Origin: Rostratula benghalensis
Lineage: Eukaryota > Chordata > Aves > Charadriiformes > Rostratulidae
Length of the DNA stretch: 64,000 nucleotides
Direction: 5' to 3'
Assembly (NCBI GenBank): GCA_013399305.1
Contig: VXAI01000013.1
Span: 697,129-761,128 of the forward strand
Every line of letters starts with the position of its first letter. Position 1 is the first letter of the stretch. The position numbers and the translations under genes are program-made. Below the pieces are notes generated by a model. The model was not told the DNA's origin and did no database searches. It was given only the letters and a program-made list of their open reading frames with translations. Of the stretch, positions 57,601 through 64,000 are shown piece by piece.

Positions 57601-60600
57601 TTTTCCTCCTGCTTGTTTTCATCTATGAGGAATTGTTTTGTACCAGGGTGTTCTAGTTCATTACAATTCATGTAAGAAAGACACTTGGATTCTATAAAGT
57701 ATTATTTAAAATTCCATTTATTAACTTTGTCAATGCTGTAATTAATGTAGTAGTTATATATTATAACCATAGTTGTCAGCTATAGTTCATGCTACAAAGA
57801 AATAAAGGATGATAGAGATAGTCTTATGTCCCTTCAGATACAGGGAAGCCCAAGTTGCGAGGTGTTGGATGGGCCCCTGATCAAGGTGTTGTGCACTGTG
57901 CAGATCTCATCCATGGAAAAGTTACCTCATCTCAGTCTTTTGAGATTTTGAGGTTTTCTTAAAAGAAAATATAATTTCTACTGAGAAACAGAAAAGATAT
58001 TCACTTGAGAATTGGTTGCCACACTCTCAGGTAAAAGCAAGGTGGTGTCATTGCCAGAAATGAGTAGAAGCTGCCTACAGCCTCCTCTGTTAACTGTGGT
58101 TGGGCTGAGTTTAACCTACAGTCTAAGGATATGCACAGCACAGCGCAGAGTGATGGCGCGGGTGTAGGAGAGCACAGGCATGTGTTGCTTCAGGTTAACA
58201 GTTACCTGGGTCATTAGCTACTTCAGATTTATAATAAAAGTCCACAACCTTCATACTTTTTTGTAAATTAATAATTTTGTAGTTAATAATATTTAGGAGA
58301 ATAGCTATCAAGTTTTGAGGCAATCAATGTGTGCACATAATCAGAAGAGCCTTGGTCAGGTGTTAACAAAGACAAATAAGTATAAGGACAAACAGTAGAA
58401 ACAACGTGACAAGATGTTCTATTTCCACCCTAAATGAGCTGCCACTATTTCTCTCTTCTTTCTCACTGTCTCTGTGGTGTCTTTATTTGTATTCCTCATC
58501 TAACTAAAGGGTTTTGGCCCTTCTTCATAAAGATTCTGATAATCTCAAAGTATGTCAGTTTTTACCAAACACTTACTATACTTTACTGTTATGGTGTAAG
58601 AAGCCATGAAAACCATTTCACATGTAATTTTTTGCCTCTCATGGTGCACTTTAATGATGGAGTTCAAAGTTATGAAAAAGAGGTTTGATAAATATGGAAT
58701 TCTGGCCCTACATCTCTATGTCTTTAAATCTCACTGGTCCTAATTAAGGAGAAAATACATAAAAGGAAAATAATCTGTTCTGGTGGTCAGGTAGTTCACC
58801 TTCTTATATTACAGATTATATATTATTGTACCTAAATAGTCATAGTGTTAGTTTAAATCACTCTTCTAGGTACACTGCAACTGGTATCAGTACTTTTTAA
58901 GAAATAACTACATTCCTACATAAATCGAAGCCATTGATAATAATTGCTGAATGAAAGACAACTGTGAATATAATGTGTCAATATGTACCACTGCTACTAC
59001 ATGTATGAACAATGATTTTTTACTGAAATAATAAGTTGTTGCTATTGACCTGTGTGACCTCCTGTATTTTTAGATACAAATAATATATCATGCAAATGTA
59101 TTCTATGTATGCATCAATAAAACATAGGATGTTATTTTTAAGCTAAGGTTTGGCTTGGGAAAATTGATGTATAACCATAGGAAAATAGCTATTGTTCTTT
59201 AACTTAGGATACTGTGCAATACCGGAAGATCTCCGATTTTGTACACATATTCGTACAGAAGCAGCTATGGCAATAAACTTAATTTCCTTTTTAAATTTTA
59301 AAAAGGGAGGAAATGTGCCTTCCTTGAATGAATTAAATCAGTATTAGTCTATAAGTATTGTGGATGCATATGAGAACTTATGGTGTAATTTTATTTGGTC
59401 TGTTATGGAGAGTTAACAGCCTTTAGAGACATGAGCTTTTTTCAGTCATTCTTCAATGCATCATTCAACTAGAGATGATCAATGATGGCTGAAGCTTTCT
59501 AATCAGTTTAAGAATTCTCTTATCCATAAAAGCTGTTCCAGTATTAGGAACAAAGCCATGGGATCCTTTATTTATTACTATTAGCAGTAACTATTTTGCT
59601 TCCATTTTTCCCTGTTCTATCTTTTAAATGAAACAACCATTAAAAGGTAACTTTAAAAAAAGAACAAAAAAAACCCCCAAAAACCTTGCATACATTTCTT
59701 CTCTCAATAGGAACTAAATGCAATGTAATTTCTGCAGCTATGTTATTGGTTACGACTAATTAGTTGAAACTTGGCCAAACAAATTCAATAGATATTTTCT
59801 GGTTCTGAAATTTTCAGCCATTCTTGCAGAAATATCTATTTAACAGAAAATAGTACTGTTTGCTATTTGCTCATTATTGGTTCTATGTTATTCTATAATT
59901 TAGCATATTTCATTCATCCAGCCATGCAGAGGAAGACAAGAATTGCCAGTGTCTCAACATAAGCAGTAAACAGTCCAAACAAACTGCTTATCATGAAGTC
60001 TACAGCATAAAAATAGCGGATCTGCTAAAAGGAAATAGGGATTGACTGACAGAAATTTTCACCCATGAAAAGAGCTGCATATCAGCTTGTTTTCTCTTAC
60101 AAATAACTCTTTTTAAGCCTCATTCACAGAATTTTTTTCATATATGGCGTTTTAGCGCAAGACCTATTCACTAGTTAAATCCCATATAATGTATGAGCTT
60201 TTGCGATGTATTCTGTTCTGAATTACTTCAACTGAATGCGTGATATCTCCAGCTGGATTGTGGACAGAATTTTGGGAAAACATAGAAGAAAGTCTGTGCT
60301 AAACATGTATTGCTAGATAGGTTTTGGTACATCTCACATGCCTCCATTAAAATAATGGCTTGTGAATGGTGCTAAAATTATGATAATAAACTAGGGATAG
60401 TTGGGCAAGGCTTAGTGAGTTGCTACTCCACCTGAAACCACATTTGCAGCCTTGCAAGTATTGAAAACTTACCCTAAAGGCTGCTTCAGGACTGCCTTAA
60501 GCAAAACACTATAGGCATATCCATTAGAGTGTTTAAACAAATGAAAGCTGAATTACTGTGTTCTGAGAGTAATTTTTCATCCTATACTTACTGATCAATA

Positions 60601-63600
60601 CAGAACTTATGATGGCAAATAATAGCCTTCATGGCCCAAATCACAAATTAATCTGAAATCTGTAACTTGAGAGATTTTTCTTTTTCTCTTCATCAGACTA
60701 GGCTGTTCTAGTGAAAAATGGCACACATTCAACAATTCCTGCTAGGTCTGTAAAATACAATAGACAACCTTTGAAGATTTAATAAACTGAAATCAAAGGT
60801 AGAAAGTGTGCATATGTGAAAATTTACAGCACTGAAAGCTGTTATAACAGAGAATGTTTATTCTGATAATATGGAGAGAGAATAGTTTAGGTACTAAACA
60901 ATGTGCTAACCCAGTTACTGTTCAGTCTTTTTTTCTTTTGTCATATCAGAAATATATGATTCCATCTTTGAATGAATATAACAAAAATGGAGATTAGCTT
61001 TTGAAATATTTATATTTTAACTTTGTAGCCAAAGTCCTTTGTAATGAAATCTTTTTGTTATTACCATTTGTCAAAGAATCTGAAGCAGTAATACTTCCAT
61101 AGGGAGGAGATGATATTAATTTCTGTATTATGGGCAGCATTAAACAAAAAGAATAGGTATTAGTTTTGGTTCACTAATATTCTTTCAACCTCAATGTGGT
61201 TTATTAACAGACGGCTACCTCCAAGGGAGTCGGTGCTATTTTTTGGTACAGTTGAATGTAATTTAGTTTCTATAATTCTTTCTGTTTAACATAATTTTTT
61301 TTAAATCCCTCATGTTTCCTTTCCCATCTCTCCATCTCTTTTCAGTTCCTATTCCTTCTTTTCTTCAGAAAAATATTTTTATTTGATTCTTTTGCCCTGT
61401 AGCTAGTTTTGTACTGAGAACTCACTTGTCCCCCCTTTTCCCTCCTTTGTTTTGATTCTTCACCTTGCAGGTTCCCTGACTCAGCTTTGGTCACAGTTTT
61501 TGTGATGACAGTATATGCAGTCTTACCATAATTTCATCCCTTTCTTTAAAATAGAGACTTGTCAGTTCTTCTGATTACTAGAAAGGTAGTCTTCACTGAT
61601 TATTGTTGTCACTGTGAGTTCAGTCATCAACACTACTTGTCTGTCCATTAAATGTCTAGTTTACATTTTGGCTACTTAACACAAAAACAACAAAACAAAA
61701 ACTTTCTGTATCAAATGTCTCTGGAGATTTTAGTCTAGGCAATGGCTCCATAATTCGAGTTAACATAGTAGATTGCACCAAAAAAAGTACAGTAGATTGT
61801 ACAAAAAAAGTTAGCTTTCTTACCTGAGTCTGGAATATGACCTTTTGCTTGCTTATCCTTTGAATTTGCTATGACAAAGCAAATGTCAGCTCAAAATCTA
61901 ATTCCCCAAAAAGCATCAGATACAAAGCATCTAAAACCAGTTCAATTCATACAAGCTAACAACACTAAGTATGTGCTATCAAAAGGGATTCTCTTTCAAA
62001 ATCAGTCTAAAATGGATGACAACAATAATACAGTAAGGTTTTATTTCGCAACCATTTTACTTATTACTTTTGAGATGAACTATGAGTTACCTGTTTGACT
62101 ATTTGGAACCCACAGCCTGCACATGAGTTACTGATTGTCTCTTAATATATGGTTTAAGAATTCTTCAAGAAAATCGGAAGTCTTCTGGCATACCAAACTC
62201 AATCTCTATGACCTTATTTCTGTACTTCATTTTAGCAGTCATGCATGAATAGATGTACTTACAACACATTCCGATAACTAGAGAGGAAATAACAGAAATA
62301 CACTAGCTATCTTATCTAAAGCTATTCTTTCTTGAAGTCAAAAAAATCATGTGATTGTTAGAACAAATAATTTCTATTATTTTATTATTTTTTTAATGGA
62401 AACAATCAATTCTGTATTTGGAAAAAAATTTACTATTTACATCACCTTTTATCAAAAGATAAACAATTTGCATTTAGCTGTTTGCTTACATGCAGCACAT
62501 TTTAAATTTAAAGAGTCCTGACTGTTTCGAAAACAAGATATATTTGGTGCTTTAGTTCAGCAACAGCACATCAGACATGGAAGTTCACACTTGGAAGTGC
62601 TCTAGCAGTGTATTCTTAGTTTTTCAGATATTTATTCTTTTTCTATCTAGAAATATTGTCACAGTTGACTTAGAATCTTTTATACTTGTTATTCATTTCC
62701 AGAAATATTTTAGATGACCTGGAGTTACCGCTTGATAAAGATAGCAACTAGTAAAGAATCATTAATCATACACATATAGGAGCAATCTGACTACCCATAG
62801 AGTTTACGGACTACCTGTATATCCTCTGTTAGGAAGTTCTAATGTACAATTAGTAAGCCTGATTTTCATTTTATAAATATACATGTTAATTGTTTCAAGA
62901 ATCTTCCAGACATGCAATGTTTCTGCTTCAGGAAGACTATCAGGTGATTATGCTGAGAAGAGAGCAAGCCTCTGTTTTATGTGAATGACAACTACTGGTT
63001 CCTGGGCAGTGAGTTCAGCGTGAAGCAATAGGTATTCCAGAATTTCCTTCATCAAACTTCTGAAAAGCCTTAACAGATGTCTTTGTAATTAGCTAGAATT
63101 AAAGAATGAGAAAAATAATACTAATGGAGGATGTAAATTATAATCTCTAGAAGTTCCTTTTAGTGCAATAAATTGTTCAAGGATAAATAGATGCTTTGGT
63201 CTGTAGCAGCAGTCTTACTGAAAATTAAGAAAGTGTGCACCTTCATCATGTGCTAGCACATCTTTTGTATACTTGTAAAGTGTGCTGATATAAACTAAAT
63301 TATGCTGCATATATCAATAGAAGTGATAAACAGCTTGTGGGGTCAGGTGGAAAGAAGGAATAGCTGTAACATTTTTAAGAGCGCTACTATTAATCAGAAA
63401 GACATTGTCAGCTCTTCCATTTTTTCTGAAAAGATATGAAAACTGCTGGCTGGAAGTAAGTGGGAACAGAAATGTTTTAAAATCTTCTACATACTATATG
63501 TTTCTGTTTCCAGGGAAACCCCTTTCTTTGTATCTGCTTGCAACAGCTCCACCATTAGGAGACCAGCTATCAAGAAGGTTGGATATTAAGGATGGGGTCA

Positions 63601-64000
63601 GGGGTGAACTGAGTGCTAAAAAAGAAAACAATTAAGACTGAAAATATATATTATATTGGAAATAATATACGCTGGATATTTATGGCGAGAAGTGATTTTG
63701 GACTGCTTTTATCCTAACTTTCATCTTCAGGAGACTGTTTGCTGTGTGCTGGCTATCTTTGAAGTATGACACACTGTTTACTGTTGTAGAAAAATAAATA
63801 ATATAAATATTAAAGCAAAATATGGCTCAGTTGGCTGAAGCGAATACTGGAGAGTTCCCTTAGGCTGTTATAAAAAATGGCACAAAGAGTGTATTGAAGA
63901 GAACTGGATGAATTTAAGAAGGATTTTCTTTGGAGACAATAGCTCATGTCCCTTTTTACTTGGGACTGTTACTCTTCATGCATCAATAATGAATGAAGAG
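54625..64000. other. Long unique AT-rich non-coding stretch
   Basis: More than 9 kb with no supported gene and no recognisable transposon. Small features are A runs at 55328-55336 and about 59656-59690, a 24-bp imperfect tandem repeat at 61767-61813, and scattered T runs. 57840-58190 is slightly GC-richer and may be a decayed repeat. Open frames (for example 57371-57628, 58434-58688, 61871-62098, 63405-63635) have no recognisable domain or convincing exon structure. Confidence 0.6.
61767..61813. repeat. Imperfect 24-bp tandem repeat (two copies)
   Basis: Both units run AGTAGATTG(C/T)ACC-AAAAAAAGT, differing by one substitution and one deletion. Confidence 0.8.

Noticed and set aside
57840..58190. 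Slightly GC-richer segment as an exon
   Set aside because: No sustained open frame or clear splice sites; more likely a decayed repeat, which I could not identify.
63405..63635. Frame following a TTTCTGTTTCCAG acceptor-like sequence
   Set aside because: The acceptor-like sequence lies inside the open frame instead of at its start, the peptide has no recognisable domain, and no matching donor is evident.
1..64000. CRISPR arrays, tRNA, rRNA and spliceosomal RNA genes
   Set aside because: No regularly spaced direct repeats, no tRNA B-box-type sequence with a foldable cloverleaf, and no rRNA or U6-like sequence was noticed on reading; a covariance-model search was not possible.

Overview
This window looks like bird nuclear DNA. 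It is AT-rich and non-coding. It carries CR1 LINE fragments with the 3' ends typical of avian CR1 (ATTCTATGATTC or GATTCTGTGATTC) and endogenous retroviral LTRs of types I recognise from bird genomes, probably ERVL-like. I cannot name the species; the LTR set suggests a neoavian bird, but that is recall and was not searched. No bacterial or viral gene organisation is present.

I find no protein-coding exon, tRNA, rRNA or other RNA gene that I can support. The longest open frames (up to 191 codons) are accounted for by CR1 reverse-transcriptase remnants, LTR sequence or a TTTTG pentanucleotide tract read in several frames. The rest are short chance frames. The window is therefore best read as a gene desert or part of a very large intron.

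Layout. 1-12.1 kb: unique AT-rich DNA with a few microsatellites and one copy of an unclassified dispersed repeat (6.1-6.4 kb). 12.8-13.6 kb: a 5'-truncated LTR followed directly by a CR1 tail. 16.9-17.1 kb: a near-perfect 56-bp tandem duplication. 17.5-18.9 kb: two CR1 fragments, the second fused to an LTR piece. 20.3-20.7 kb: a TTTTG tract and the second copy of the unclassified repeat. 23.2-23.8 kb: a CR1 with an internal T/G-rich insertion. 26.0-26.6 kb: a nearly full-length solo LTR. 30.2-30.7 kb: a reverse-strand LTR. 31.7-32.1 kb: an isolated GC-rich block. 32-45 kb: unique DNA, including a stretch near 41.0-41.5 kb that resembles a conserved non-coding element. 45.4-53.7 kb: the repeat-dense part, with three CR1 copies and two LTRs of one family in opposite orientation. 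53.7-64 kb: unique AT-rich DNA with a palindrome cluster at 54.56-54.62 kb.

Recognisable transposable elements make up roughly 12% of the window (about 3.9 kb CR1 and 3.8 kb LTR by my boundaries). None appears able to move: every CR1 is 5'-truncated and broken, and every LTR lacks an internal retroviral region. I found no convincing new biological system. The points most worth a second look are the candidate conserved elements, the palindrome cluster, the 56-bp duplication, the unclassified repeat pair and the GC-rich island.
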